Assembly (NCBI RefSeq): GCF_028747985.1
Contig: NZ_CP118108.1
Span: 3,663,501 to 3,727,500, forward strand
Origin: Paenibacillus urinalis
GTDB lineage: Bacteria > Bacillota > Bacilli > Paenibacillales > Paenibacillaceae
Direction: 5' to 3'
DNA: 64,000 bases
In this document: piece after piece, positions 1-8,328 of the stretch
How the letters are laid out: each line of letters starts with the position of its first letter
How positions within the stretch are numbered: position 1 is the stretch's first letter
Program-made: the position numbers and the translations under genes
Notes under the pieces: model-generated
Told to the model about the DNA's origin: nothing
Database searches by the model: none
Seen by the model: only the letters and a program-made list of their open reading frames with translations

Positions 1-701
1 ACAGCTGCTACAATCTTATCAGGCAGTCTTCCTTCTGCTTCAATAATCTGTCTTCTCGTTTCGTCTCCGATGACGCGCTGAAAATTACGAACCATCAGTG
101 GATATGGATGGGGGCCGACTGCTGAACCGAGAATATAGAAGGTATCCTCTACATTACTGACCCAGTACCTAAGAGCCTCATTCCCTGCATCCTTGAGCGT
201 CCGGGTACCTGATGTGACGGGAACGACCTCGGCTCCCAGCATGTTCATCCGAAATACATTAAGCTGCTGACGCTTCGTATCCTCTTCTCCCATGAACACC
301 TTGCATTCCAAGCCCAGCAGCGCAGCAACCGTTGCCGTTGCCACCCCATGCTGTCCTGCTCCTGTTTCAGCGATGACCTTTTTCTTACCCATGCGCTTAG
401 CAAGCAGGCCTTGCCCCAGTGCATTGTTAATTTTATGAGCGCCGGTATGGTTTAGATCCTCACGCTTCAAATATATTTTGGCCCCGCCAAGCTGCTGGGT
501 TAAATGTTCTGCATAATAAAGAGGAGTCTCCCTGCCCGAATACTGCTTCAGCAAATAGTTCAATTCCTCATTAAACTCAGGATCCTCTGAAAAACGCTTA
601 TACTCCTGCTCTAATTCGATCAGGGCATTCATTAACGTTTCCGGCACATACCGCCCTCCAAAAGGACCAAAACGACCATATTCATCCGGTAATTGCGTCA
701 T
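1..701 (-). CDS. trpB: Tryptophan synthase beta chain, 3' part cut by window edge
   Basis: Condenses indole with serine to give tryptophan, using PLP, in complex with TrpA. The first 233 codons are present; the C-terminal part lies beyond position 1. The N-terminus [17 protein letters not shown] is typical of TrpB, and the PLP motif [10 protein letters not shown] places the Schiff-base lysine near residue 90. The ATG at 701 overlaps the trpF stop as ATGA, so the two genes are translationally coupled. It is the last visible gene of the aro-trp supraoperon; trpA is expected next, outside the window. Identification is certain, but completeness cannot be judged. Confidence 0.97.
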   Translation of the reverse strand, partial: MTQLPDEYGRFGPFGGRYVPETLMNALIELEQEYKRFSEDPEFNEELNYLLKQYSGRETPLYYAEHLTQQLGGAKIYLKREDLNHTGAHKINNALGQGLLAKRMGKKKVIAETGAGQHGVATATVAALLGLECKVFMGEEDTKRQQLNVFRMNMLGAEVVPVTSGTRTLKDAGNEALRYWVSNVEDTFYILGSAVGPHPYPLMVRNFQRVIGDETRRQIIEAEGRLPDKIVAA

Positions 702-1384
702 GCCTTCTTCACCCTCTCCACAAAAGCTGTCATTTTAACGATGTCTTTATGTCCATCTGTCTCAACGCCGCTTGAAACATCTACTCCGTCCGGAGCATAA
801 CGACGCACAAGCCCGGTTACGTTCTCCGCATCAAGTCCGCCGGCTACAAACAGCGGAATTCCCGTACGATCAGCCCACTGCTGATAGGGCAGGCTCTTCT
901 CCCAAGCAAAGGTCTTACCGGATCCTCCGCCATATACTCCATCGTAAGTATCGAGCAGAATGGCATCTACTTTACCTTTATACGGGTTCAGCTGATCATG
1001 GGCACTCATGCCTGGAGTCTGATTCTCGTGAATGGAGAAAGCTTTAAACACCTGTACCCCAAGCACTTCTCTGACCTTCTGACAAAAATCCGGGGATTCC
1101 TGTCCATGCAGCTGAATCACGTCTAGCGGAGCTTGATCTAGTATTGCTGTAAGCTCTTCCCAGTCAGGATTAACAAAAACCCCTGCTGATCTGGGAGAAG
1201 GTACGGCTTCCCATTCATTCAGCACGTTACAGAGCTGTGCTGCATGTTCCGCAGATACTTGGCGCCTCGACTTCGCGAATACAAAACCAATAAAATCGAC
1301 AGTTAAGTGCTTCATTGATTTTAGCACTTCAACGTCCTGAAGTCCACATATTTTTAGAAGCGGTTTAGCCTGCTGTACCGTCAT
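698..1384 (-). CDS. trpF: Phosphoribosylanthranilate isomerase
   Basis: Catalyses the Amadori rearrangement of N-(5-phosphoribosyl)anthranilate to CdRP, the third step from chorismate to tryptophan. The 228-aa product is a single TIM barrel. Visible motifs are LKICGLQ near the N-terminus (catalytic Cys), QLHGQE in the middle, the [10 protein letters not shown] strand with the general-acid Asp, and the phosphate-binding AGGLDAENV and DVSSGVET segments at the C-terminus. Start and stop overlap trpC and trpB by four bases each (ATGA), so it is an internal cistron of the trp operon. Length is normal for the family. Confidence 0.97.
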   Translation of the reverse strand: MTVQQAKPLLKICGLQDVEVLKSMKHLTVDFIGFVFAKSRRQVSAEHAAQLCNVLNEWEAVPSPRSAGVFVNPDWEELTAILDQAPLDVIQLHGQESPDFCQKVREVLGVQVFKAFSIHENQTPGMSAHDQLNPYKGKVDAILLDTYDGVYGGGSGKTFAWEKSLPYQQWADRTGIPLFVAGGLDAENVTGLVRRYAPDGVDVSSGVETDGHKDIVKMTAFVERVKKA

Positions 1385-2184
1385 TTTCTCACCTGTTCCC
1401 CTGCACCCATAAGCTCAAGAACAGCCTGACTCACATTATCCTGGCGCATAAACTGCTCGCCGACAAGGATGCCTTTTGCACCTGCCTGCTTCACATACTC
1501 CACATCTTGCGGTGTGCGAATACCGCTCTCGCTGATTAAGGTGACATGCTCAGGCACAAGCTCTGCCAGTTCAGCCGTCGTCTCAAGGCGAGTTTCAAAA
1601 GTGCGAAGATTTCGGTTGTTGATCCCGATTAGAGAGGCACTGCCAATATCCAGAACACTTAGCAACTCCTCCTTATCATGGACTTCGACAAGTGCATCCA
1701 GACCCAAATCCCGGGCATAGCTTATATATCTGGACAGCTGAGCTGAATCCAGTATGCTTGCAATCAGCAGAACTGCATCTGCACCTATGATCCGGGCTTC
1801 CGCAATTTGTTTCTCATCAATTATAAAATCTTTGCGCAGCAGCGGAACGTTTACCTGCTGACGGATTGCTGTCAAATATTCGGGCTTCCCTTGAAAGTAA
1901 TGGATATCCGTCAGCACCGACATACAATCTGCACCTGCGGCCTCATAGGCTTTTGCGATGTCGACAGGATCAAAATTACTTCGGATTAATCCCTTTGATG
2001 GAGAAGCTTTCTTTACTTCAGCGATCAGCCCCATGCCTCTCACATGTTCCTTGGACAATGCTCTTTCGAAGCCTCTTGCAGCAGGTAGTGCTGCGATTCT
2101 TTTTTCCGCTTCATTTATATCGAATACGCTGGATAATGCTGCAACCTCTTCCTTCTTCGTTGCTACAATGCGATCAAGATACAT
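1381..2184 (-). CDS. trpC: Indole-3-glycerol phosphate synthase
   Basis: Closes the indole ring, converting CdRP to indole-3-glycerol phosphate. It is a TIM barrel of about 267 aa with LIAEVKKASPSKG (catalytic Lys), GINNRNL and LISESGI. Two in-frame ATGs are six bases apart (2190 and 2184). The GGGAG ribosome site is only three bases from the first but nine from the second, so 2184 is preferred. Either start overlaps the end of trpD, and the stop overlaps trpF, so it is a coupled cistron of the trp operon. Confidence 0.96.
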   Translation of the reverse strand: MYLDRIVATKKEEVAALSSVFDINEAEKRIAALPAARGFERALSKEHVRGMGLIAEVKKASPSKGLIRSNFDPVDIAKAYEAAGADCMSVLTDIHYFQGKPEYLTAIRQQVNVPLLRKDFIIDEKQIAEARIIGADAVLLIASILDSAQLSRYISYARDLGLDALVEVHDKEELLSVLDIGSASLIGINNRNLRTFETRLETTAELAELVPEHVTLISESGIRTPQDVEYVKQAGAKGILVGEQFMRQDNVSQAVLELMGAGEQVRK

Positions 2185-3223
2185 AATCATACTCTCCCGT
2201 CTTCTGAATAAGCTGTGTCAATTTATCAGATGCTTTGCCGGAATCAATTGCATTTTTGGCCAAGTGGACCCCTTCTGCGATACTTCCCGCAAGTCCTGCT
2301 ACATAAATGGAAGCCCCTGCGTTCGCTAGAACGATATCCCGATATCCTCCCTGTTCGCCGGAGAGCACACGTTTAATAATGTCTGCATTCTCGGTAGCTG
2401 TTCCTCCAAGTACCTGCTGCAAAGGATACGTCTTGAGTCCCAAATCATCGGGATGAATATCGTAGGTTTGAACAGCTCCATCCTTTAATTCCGATATCTT
2501 CGTCCGGTCTGAAATACTGATCTCATCAAGTCCGTCATAGCTTGCAACGACGAGCGCCCGTTTCAGTCCAAGTCTGCCAAGCGATTCTGCAATGGCTTCT
2601 GTTCTGGTTACGTCATACACTCCGAGTACTTGGCGGTCTGCTCCAGCTGGATTGGTAAGTGGCCCAAGCAGATTAAAGATCGTCCTTACCCCCAATTCCT
2701 TTCGCGGTGCAGCTGCGTACTTCATGGAAGGATGATATACCTGAGCAAATAAAAAACAAATATTGATCGCATCCAGGCAGTCTCTCGCCTGCTCTTGATT
2801 CAGATGGATGTTAACTCCTAGTGCTTCGAGCACATCCGCACTTCCCGCTCTTCCGCTTGCAGAACGATTCCCATGCTTCGCAACCCGCACAGATAAAGAG
2901 GAGGCGATGATTGCGGAAGCCGTTGAAATATTGAATTTGCTGATCCCTGATCCCCCAGTTCCACAGGTATCCAGCAGATTGTTCTGCTCTGTGAGTACTC
3001 TGGCACAGGATTCACGCATCGCTTCTGCAAATCCGGTGATTTCGTCGACCGTTTCTCCTTTTAGGCGCAGAGCCGTCAGCAGTCCCCCGATTTGTGCTGC
3101 AGTCGCTTCTCCGCTCATAATATGGCTCATGACATTCCTCGCTTCAATCTGCGTCAGATCTCTGCCTTCCATGATGTTCATGAGGCTTTGCTGAACGGCA
3201 TTTCCAGTGATGATGGTGCTCAT
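2174..3223 (-). CDS. trpD: Anthranilate phosphoribosyltransferase
   Basis: Transfers the phosphoribosyl group of PRPP to anthranilate, the second step of tryptophan synthesis. The 349-aa protein has the all-helical N-terminal domain and the nucleoside-phosphorylase-like domain with the glycine-rich PRPP loop GTGGSGISKFN near residue 87. GNRSASGRAGSADVLEALG is the anthranilate and phosphate region. The ATG at 3223 has an AAGGAGGAG site six bases upstream. It follows trpE after 16 bases. It is not fused to a glutaminase domain, so trpG (the amidotransferase partner of TrpE) must be encoded elsewhere, as in B. subtilis. Confidence 0.97.
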   Translation of the reverse strand: MSTIITGNAVQQSLMNIMEGRDLTQIEARNVMSHIMSGEATAAQIGGLLTALRLKGETVDEITGFAEAMRESCARVLTEQNNLLDTCGTGGSGISKFNISTASAIIASSLSVRVAKHGNRSASGRAGSADVLEALGVNIHLNQEQARDCLDAINICFLFAQVYHPSMKYAAAPRKELGVRTIFNLLGPLTNPAGADRQVLGVYDVTRTEAIAESLGRLGLKRALVVASYDGLDEISISDRTKISELKDGAVQTYDIHPDDLGLKTYPLQQVLGGTATENADIIKRVLSGEQGGYRDIVLANAGASIYVAGLAGSIAEGVHLAKNAIDSGKASDKLTQLIQKTGEYDYVS

Positions 3224-3239
3224 CGTGATCTCCTCCTTA

Positions 3240-4790
3240 TCAATTAGGTGTATAAATATAATCTTGATTCGCGTAGCTCAGGGGCACAGCTGCTTTTGGA
3301 AACATTTGTTCAGCATAACGGATTGCAGTTAAGAGTGCCTTCGCTTTGTTTACTGTCTCTTCATATTCCATCTCGGGAACCGAATCCCAGACGATGCCAG
3401 CCCCTGCCTGAACATAGGCCTTGCCTTCCTTGAATATAATCGTGCGAATCGTGATACAGGAGTCCATATTCCCGCTGAAGCCCAAGTATCCGATCGCTCC
3501 GGCATAGGCACCGCGTGCTTCACGCTCCAGCTCCGCAATGATCTGCATGGCTCTCAGCTTCGGTGCACCGGATACGGTACCCGCCGGAAGACAGGATAGA
3601 AAAGCATCAAAGAAATCCTTATCCTCCCTTATCGTGCCAGATACATTCGTCACCATGTGCATGACGTGCGAGTATTTCTCAATCTCCATAAAAGAGTCGC
3701 ACTTTACGGTACCAAACTGACTGACCTTTCCGATATCATTACGGCCGAGATCAACGAGCATCAGGTGCTCTGCACGTTCCTTCTCGTCCTGAAGCAGGTC
3801 TTGTGCTAGACGCTCATCTTCCGCAGCCGTTTCTCCTCTCGGTCTCGTGCCAGCGATTGGCCTAGTCTGTACCCTTCCTCCATCGACCTTGACAAGCGCT
3901 TCTGGCGAAGTGCCTACGATCACTTCCTCACCCAGCTTTAAATAATACATATATGGTGATGGATTCAGTGTTCTGAGCACCCGGTATACCTGAAGCGGAG
4001 ATACCTCGGTCTCAATATGGAAGCGCTGGGACAGCACCACTTGAAAAATATCCCCTGCACGGATATATTCCTTAGCCTGTTCTACATTGGAAATAAATTG
4101 ATCTTTTGTCAGGTTGGACTTCACATCACCGAGTTCAACTCCACTTGGCATAGCATGACGATTGGCATTCTCCTTCGGTCCTTCATCTGCCAAGATCCTT
4201 GCGAGCTTCTCCAGCTTCTCATCCACTAGCTGATAATTACGCAGGATATCCTCATCGCGATCCCCTGGTGCAACATGTACGTTGCCTATTAACAGTAGCT
4301 GCTGCTTCACATGGTCAAATACGATGACCTGATCACAGAACATAAACTGAATATCATCCATCTGAAGATCATCAACCGCGTGCTTCGGCAGCTTCTCGTA
4401 ATACTGCAGCAGGTCATATCCGAAAAACCCGATCGCTCCGCCCGTAAACGGCGGTAATCCGTCCACCATAGGACTGCGGTACTGTCTGAGCAGCACCTTT
4501 AGCTCTTCTATCGGTTTGCCTTGCATTTGTTGTCTACGTCCGTCGTGTTCTACAGTAATAACTCCGTTCTTACCGGAGATTGTAATAAAAGGATCGGTGC
4601 CGATAAATGAATATCTCGCCCAGTTGCTCCCGCCCTCTACACTCTCTAACAAAAATGCGTATTCCTGCTCTGCGAACCGGCTGAATAACCGGATGGGGGT
4701 CTCCATATCAGCAAGAATTCGCTTAACGACAGGAATCAGATTATATTCCCTGGCTTGCCTAAGTACCTCTTGTGCTTCGATATTCAACAT
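3240..4790 (-). CDS. trpE: Anthranilate synthase component I
   Basis: Converts chorismate and glutamine-derived ammonia to anthranilate, the committed step to tryptophan. The 516-aa protein has the N-terminal regulatory domain with the FLLESVEGG tryptophan-binding signature (feedback inhibition is expected) and the C-terminal chorismate-binding domain with PIAGTRPRG and the KLRAMQII segment. It is the first gene of the trp part of the supraoperon and follows a 450-base leader holding a promoter, TRAP-type triplets and terminators. A GGGAG sequence lies about ten bases before the ATG. The glutaminase subunit is not encoded nearby. Confidence 0.97.
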   Translation of the reverse strand: MLNIEAQEVLRQAREYNLIPVVKRILADMETPIRLFSRFAEQEYAFLLESVEGGSNWARYSFIGTDPFITISGKNGVITVEHDGRRQQMQGKPIEELKVLLRQYRSPMVDGLPPFTGGAIGFFGYDLLQYYEKLPKHAVDDLQMDDIQFMFCDQVIVFDHVKQQLLLIGNVHVAPGDRDEDILRNYQLVDEKLEKLARILADEGPKENANRHAMPSGVELGDVKSNLTKDQFISNVEQAKEYIRAGDIFQVVLSQRFHIETEVSPLQVYRVLRTLNPSPYMYYLKLGEEVIVGTSPEALVKVDGGRVQTRPIAGTRPRGETAAEDERLAQDLLQDEKERAEHLMLVDLGRNDIGKVSQFGTVKCDSFMEIEKYSHVMHMVTNVSGTIREDKDFFDAFLSCLPAGTVSGAPKLRAMQIIAELEREARGAYAGAIGYLGFSGNMDSCITIRTIIFKEGKAYVQAGAGIVWDSVPEMEYEETVNKAKALLTAIRYAEQMFPKAAVPLSYANQDYIYTPN

Positions 4791-4855
4791 CCTTAAAACA
4801 CTCCCTTGAGCTTAAGATGGGCGAAAGATGAAGTTCAAGAAGTATGCGTGTATGC

Positions 4856-4884
4856 AAAAAAACCTCTACGAGACTGTAGAGGTT
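4856..4884 (-). terminator. Intrinsic terminator in the trpE leader (distal attenuator)
   Basis: A perfect 9-bp stem (AACCTCTAC/GTAGAGGTT) with a six-base loop is followed by seven T in the trpE sense. It ends about 65 bases before the trpE ATG, so it must be bypassed for trpE expression. Its 5' arm can also pair with an upstream TGTAGGGG segment (4939-4946), giving eight pairs including one G-U. That makes an alternative antiterminator fold plausible. Confidence 0.85.
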
Positions 4885-4962
4885 CATTAACGATTATATG
4901 AGTATGTAGGCAATAAGAAACCTAAAGAAAATATACTTCCCCTACAATGATTGCCCATAAGT

Positions 4963-5019
4963 TCAGTACCAGAATATATGCTCAATAATCCTGTACTTAC
5001 AGATCATCAGGGTATCCAT
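4963..5019 (-). other. Possible 18-aa trp leader peptide ending Phe-Trp-Tyr
   Basis: A short frame in the trpE leader begins ATG at 5019 and ends TGA at 4963. It encodes MDTLMICKYRIIEHIFWY. The last three codons are Phe, Trp and Tyr, and the segment able to disrupt the distal terminator starts about 17 bases after the stop. The ribosome site is weak (AAAGAAG close to the ATG), there is only one Trp codon, and the coincidence may be chance. It is a candidate only. Confidence 0.25.
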
Positions 5020-5049
5020 ATTCTTCTTTGTTTCTCAACTCTTCAAAAG

Positions 5050-5075
5050 CCTTGCCTTATGCTTAAAGGCCAAGG
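5050..5075 (-). terminator. Hairpin with short T-run in the trpE leader (proximal attenuator candidate)
   Basis: In the trpE sense CCTTGGCCTT can pair with AAGGCAAGG across a seven-base loop (one bulged base), followed by CTTTTG. The T-run is short, so termination would be weaker than at the distal hairpin. The end of the TRAP-type region (GCTTAGCCA) can pair with TGGC..TAAGC spanning the 5' arm and loop of this hairpin. TRAP binding could therefore favour termination here. Confidence 0.5.
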
Positions 5076-5145
5076 ACTTCTCCCATTTCACCAGCCATGC
5101 TACCGTCATGCGAATGCACTATCGGCCACAGCCTTCTGAAAATGG

Positions 5146-5195
5146 CTAAGCTCTGCTCTACTCATCAAACGTCTTAACTCTTCTCATCTCTGCTA
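5146..5195 (-). promoter_or_regulatory. TRAP (MtrB) binding-site triplets in the trp leader
   Basis: Read in the trpE sense, this 50-base stretch has TAG, GAG, GAG, GAG, AAG, then a 9-base gap, then GAG, GAG, GAG, TAG. All adjacent triplets within each block are separated by exactly two bases. Regularly spaced (G/U)AG repeats are the known RNA target of the tryptophan-activated TRAP ring. The mtrB gene is in this window (15461-15685) with its RNA-contact residues intact. The site begins at the expected transcription start of the local trpE promoter and would also be present in read-through transcripts from aroC. Confidence 0.85.
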
Positions 5196-5201
5196 CAGTT
5201 C

Positions 5202-5230
5202 ACTATACATAGTTTAATCCATTTTGGCAA
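5202..5230 (-). promoter_or_regulatory. Sigma-A promoter for the trpE leader
   Basis: TTGCCA (5225-5230) and TATAGT (5202-5207) each match five of six consensus bases and are separated by exactly 17 bp. The predicted start is near 5195, at the first TRAP triplet. It lies just after the aroH stop, so the trp genes can be transcribed both from here and by read-through from the aroC promoter. Confidence 0.75.
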
Positions 5231-5244
5231 GGTTCGATTTGCCC

Positions 5245-5625
5245 TTAGCTTCCAGAGGAAGCGGCCAAATCAGGACGCAGTGCCTTCGCACCGTTTAAAT
5301 AAACATGTTGAATTTCCTTTTGTGATTTCTCTGTATTCACATGGATCATAAAGCGAATGCACTTCTCCAGTGCTCCTTTGACCGGAACCTCCAAGGAACA
5401 CATTAAGGGCACTAGCTCCCATCCAGTCAGCTCACGAATCGCCTTGGCCGGAAAGGCAGCATCAAGATCTTGAGTAAGTGTAATCCATACGCTGCAGATG
5501 GCTTCCGGCTCAAGCTGATTACGTTCTACGATCTCTTGAAGCAGCTTGGAAGTTTCCTTCATAATCTCTGCTTCCGTGTTGCTCGTTACCGTTGTTGCAC
5601 CTCGTATACCTCTTGTGTACATCAT
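5245..5625 (-). CDS. aroH: Chorismate mutase, AroH type
   Basis: Rearranges chorismate to prephenate, the branch towards phenylalanine and tyrosine. The 126-aa protein matches the monofunctional, trimeric AroH fold of B. subtilis rather than the helical AroQ type. RGIRGATTV near the N-terminus supplies an active-site arginine, and HVYLNGAKALRPDL at the C-terminus is typical of the family. The start overlaps the aroB stop by four bases, placing it in the aroC-aroB-aroH unit. It is followed by the trpE promoter and leader. Confidence 0.95.
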   Translation of the reverse strand: MMYTRGIRGATTVTSNTEAEIMKETSKLLQEIVERNQLEPEAICSVWITLTQDLDAAFPAKAIRELTGWELVPLMCSLEVPVKGALEKCIRFMIHVNTEKSQKEIQHVYLNGAKALRPDLAASSGS

Positions 5626-6725
5626 GCGTTTACGCCTCTTTCTTTCAGCCCATCGATAACATCCCTGACGTCCTGTACTCGAACATCATTCGCAACGACA
5701 ACTTCACCGATCTTGGTCGGGATGATAAAGACCATTAGGCCTTCTCTAAATTTTTTGTCATGCATCATAGCTGCCAGAATATCATCTGTACTCATGTCAG
5801 CCGGAAGTGATGTAGGCAAATTCAATGATTCGAGCATGCGCCTCGTCGTTGTGTACAGCACCGGATCGGCTCCTCTTAATACGCCGAGCTGTGCGGCACC
5901 AACCATTCCGATCGAGATGGCCTCACCATGCAGAAATTTGCCATATCCTGCGATCGCTTCAATCGCATGACCGATGGTGTGACCCAGGTTCAGTGTAGCC
6001 CGAATCCCATTTTCTCTTTCGTCCTGGGATACGATATCTGCCTTGATCGAACAGCCGCGCAGCAAACCATATACGAGTGAATCCTTATCTAAGGAGAGCA
6101 GCTTATTCGCATGCTCTTCACACCAGTAGGCAAACTCCTCGTCTTGAATCAGTCCGTGCTTCAGCATTTCTGCAAGACCTGCCGAAACTTCCCGTGGAGG
6201 CAGCGTCTTCAGCGTGTCCACATCATACAGAACAAACTCGGGTTGATGAAATGCTCCGATGATATTTTTGGCAAGCGGATGGTTGACCGCTACTTTGCCC
6301 CCTACGCTGCTGTCATGAGCAAGGATTGTTGTCGGAATCTGCACAAATCGAATCCCACGCATATAAGTAGCAGCAACGAAGCCAGCCAAATCACCGACGA
6401 CTCCACCGCCAAGGGCTAGAATAGCAGAGCTTCGATCAAGACCTCCTTCAATCGCTAGGGTCATCATTTCCGTGTAAACGGTGAGAGACTTGGACGTCTC
6501 TCCACTCTGAACCACGGCGGATACAACCTTGTAGCCTGCTTGCTCCAAGGAGTCCTTCACAATTTGCAAATAATACGGAGCGATTTGATCGTCCGTAATA
6601 ACCATGATCGGACTCTTGCTGCTTACTCCGTGCTGAGCCAGATGGCTGCCTGTCTTAGCAAGCAGCCCGCTGCCGATATAAATAGGGTATGAACGTTCGC
6701 CCAGGTCAACATTCAGCGTCTTCAT
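5622..6725 (-). CDS. aroB: 3-Dehydroquinate synthase
   Basis: Converts DAHP to 3-dehydroquinate, the second step of the shikimate pathway, using NAD and a divalent metal. The 367-aa protein carries the glycine-rich NAD loop GGGVVGDLAGF, IPTTILAHDSSVGGK, and the metal-ligand helix with LNLGHTIGHAIE. It sits three bases after aroC and overlaps aroH by four bases. Length and motifs are normal. Confidence 0.97.
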   Translation of the reverse strand: MKTLNVDLGERSYPIYIGSGLLAKTGSHLAQHGVSSKSPIMVITDDQIAPYYLQIVKDSLEQAGYKVVSAVVQSGETSKSLTVYTEMMTLAIEGGLDRSSAILALGGGVVGDLAGFVAATYMRGIRFVQIPTTILAHDSSVGGKVAVNHPLAKNIIGAFHQPEFVLYDVDTLKTLPPREVSAGLAEMLKHGLIQDEEFAYWCEEHANKLLSLDKDSLVYGLLRGCSIKADIVSQDERENGIRATLNLGHTIGHAIEAIAGYGKFLHGEAISIGMVGAAQLGVLRGADPVLYTTTRRMLESLNLPTSLPADMSTDDILAAMMHDKKFREGLMVFIIPTKIGEVVVANDVRVQDVRDVIDGLKERGVNA

Positions 6726-6727
6726 GA

Positions 6728-7897
6728 TTAGTAACGCTCCAACTGGGCATTATAGTTCTCCAGATTGGCTCTTATCTCCTCAATGGAATCGCCGCCGAAT
6801 TTCTCCAGGAATGCCTTTGCGATCTCCCAGGCAACCACATGCTCCATGACTACACTGGCAGCAGGAACTGCGCAAGCATCTGAACGTTCCACTTGAGCTG
6901 TAAACGGCTCTTTTGTATCAATATCTACACTTTGCAGTGGTTTGTATAACGTAGGAATCGGCTTCATTACACCGCGTACAACGACAGGCATGCCGTTCGT
7001 CACACCGCCTTCAAATCCGCCCAGGCGATTGGATGCACGATGGTATCCCTTATCCTCACTGTACAGGATTTCATCATGAACCTGTGATCCCGGAATCGTA
7101 CCCGCTTCAAATCCAATACCGATCTCGACACCTTTGAAGGCATTAATCGACATGACAGCCTGAGCAATACGTCCATCAAGCTTACGATCATACTGTACAT
7201 AGCTTCCAAGCCCGACAGGAACACCTTCCACGACACATTCTACAATGCCGCCAATCGAGTCCCCATCTTTCTTGATCTGATCAATGTAAGCTTCCATCTT
7301 CTTCTCTGTTTCAGGATCCGTTACACGGACCGAGGAAGCTTCTGTGCGGCTGCGCAGCTCTTCAATCGGCAGTTCCTCATACGGAGCTTCAATCTCACCG
7401 ATTCGCAGCACACGGCCCGCAATCTGTATGCCGAACTCTGCCAGAAGCTGACGTGCAATGGCTCCAACCGCTACTCTTACCGTCGTTTCCCGAGCACTGG
7501 AACGCTCAAGCACATTTCTGAGATCCTTCAGATTGTATTTAAGTCCGCCATTCAGATCAGCATGTCCTGGTCTTGGACGATGCACTCTGCGCTTCTCTTC
7601 ATCTGTACCTTCAATCGGTTCAATATTCATAATGTTGCGCCAGTGCGTCCAGTCCTTGTTCTCCACGACTAGAGCTACCGGGGCTCCTGTTGTATATCCA
7701 TGGCGAATACCGCCAACAAATTCAGCTGTATCTTTCTCAATTTGCATCCGACGCCCGCGTCCATATCCCTTCTGGCGGCGATGCAGCTGAAAATTCAGCT
7801 CCTCAAAATCCACTTTCATATTACTTGGAAGTCCCTCTACGATTGCTGTCAATTGGGGTCCGTGCGTTTCCCCTGCGGTTAAATAACGAAGACTCAT
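6728..7897 (-). CDS. aroC: Chorismate synthase
   Basis: Makes chorismate from EPSP with reduced FMN, the last common step of the aromatic pathway (the gene is called aroF in B. subtilis). The 389-aa protein shows the family signatures GETHGP at the N-terminus, RPGHADLNG and [17 protein letters not shown]. The ATG at 7897 follows an AAAGGGGGAA ribosome site. It is the first gene of the aro-trp supraoperon, under its own promoter and downstream of a terminator, so expression is insulated from the cheR side. Confidence 0.97.
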   Translation of the reverse strand: MSLRYLTAGETHGPQLTAIVEGLPSNMKVDFEELNFQLHRRQKGYGRGRRMQIEKDTAEFVGGIRHGYTTGAPVALVVENKDWTHWRNIMNIEPIEGTDEEKRRVHRPRPGHADLNGGLKYNLKDLRNVLERSSARETTVRVAVGAIARQLLAEFGIQIAGRVLRIGEIEAPYEELPIEELRSRTEASSVRVTDPETEKKMEAYIDQIKKDGDSIGGIVECVVEGVPVGLGSYVQYDRKLDGRIAQAVMSINAFKGVEIGIGFEAGTIPGSQVHDEILYSEDKGYHRASNRLGGFEGGVTNGMPVVVRGVMKPIPTLYKPLQSVDIDTKEPFTAQVERSDACAVPAASVVMEHVVAWEIAKAFLEKFGGDSIEEIRANLENYNAQLERY

Positions 7898-7956
7898 AAT
7901 ACGTTCCCCCTTTATACTGTTAAGCTTTAAACTGCTAAAATGTTTAATCTTTGATC

Positions 7957-7985
7957 ATTATAGTATAGCATGTTATGTTTGACAA
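7957..7985 (-). promoter_or_regulatory. Sigma-A promoter for aroC-aroB-aroH-trp
   Basis: TTGTCA (7980-7985) and a perfect TATAAT (7957-7962) are separated by 17 bp. The predicted start is about 50 bases before the aroC ATG. No long leader or TRAP-like triplets are visible between this promoter and aroC. Confidence 0.8.
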
Positions 7986-8033
7986 GAATGGATCTGATTT
8001 CGCCTCACTCCAGTTATGCGATTGGCGAAACAA

Positions 8034-8068
8034 AGAAACGCCTATCCTCACCATAGGACAGGCGTTTC
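8034..8068 (-). terminator. Intrinsic terminator after the 59-aa gene
   Basis: AAACGCCT.TCCT pairs with AGGA.AGGCGTTT around a six-base loop, with one internal mismatch, followed by CTTTG in the minus sense. It lies between the 59-aa gene and the aroC promoter and separates the two transcription units. Confidence 0.7.
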
Positions 8069-8081
8069 CGTATAGGTTTCA

Positions 8082-8261
8082 TTACTTGCCAGCAGATAGT
8101 CCGGCCCGCCATGACAGCTCATGTCGATCAGCGTCTGACTGAGGCTTGATCTCACCAAGCATTCGCTCCATTTGAGTCGTGTCCAGCCCGATAATCTGGG
8201 CACATTCCCGGATATTGATAAGTCCTTGTCTATATGCAGCGATTACCGTTCTTTTATCCAT
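8082..8261 (-). CDS. Small HTH-like protein of unknown function, 59 aa
   Basis: A 59-aa frame starts MDKRTVIAAYRQGLINI and ends LSWRAGLSAGK. The first 35 residues look like two helices with a turn (an AQIIGLDTTQME segment resembling a DNA-recognition turn), but I do not recognise the family. GGGGG lies about ten bases before the ATG. It is flanked upstream by an inverted repeat (8293-8324) and downstream by a terminator, so it looks like a real small gene between cheR and aroC. A role as a small regulator is only a guess. Confidence 0.6.
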   Translation of the reverse strand: MDKRTVIAAYRQGLINIRECAQIIGLDTTQMERMLGEIKPQSDADRHELSWRAGLSAGK

Positions 8262-8292
8262 TTCATTACCCCCAAAAAGTCTTCACACAGAT

Positions 8293-8324
8293 AGTTCCAG
8301 TATAGGTCAATTCATACTCGAACT
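8293..8324. repeat. 11-bp inverted repeat upstream of the 59-aa gene
   Basis: AGTTCCAGTAT and ATACTCGAACT are complementary except for one pair and are separated by ten bases. No T-run follows in either direction, so an intrinsic terminator is unlikely. An operator or an RNA hairpin in the 5' region of the 59-aa gene are the alternatives. Confidence 0.5.
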
Positions 8325-8328
8325 ATAC

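Noticed and set aside
4791..5244. T-box riboswitch in the trpE leader
   Set aside because: The invariant AGGGTGG.ACC sequence is not present in either strand here, unlike the clear T-box before serA.
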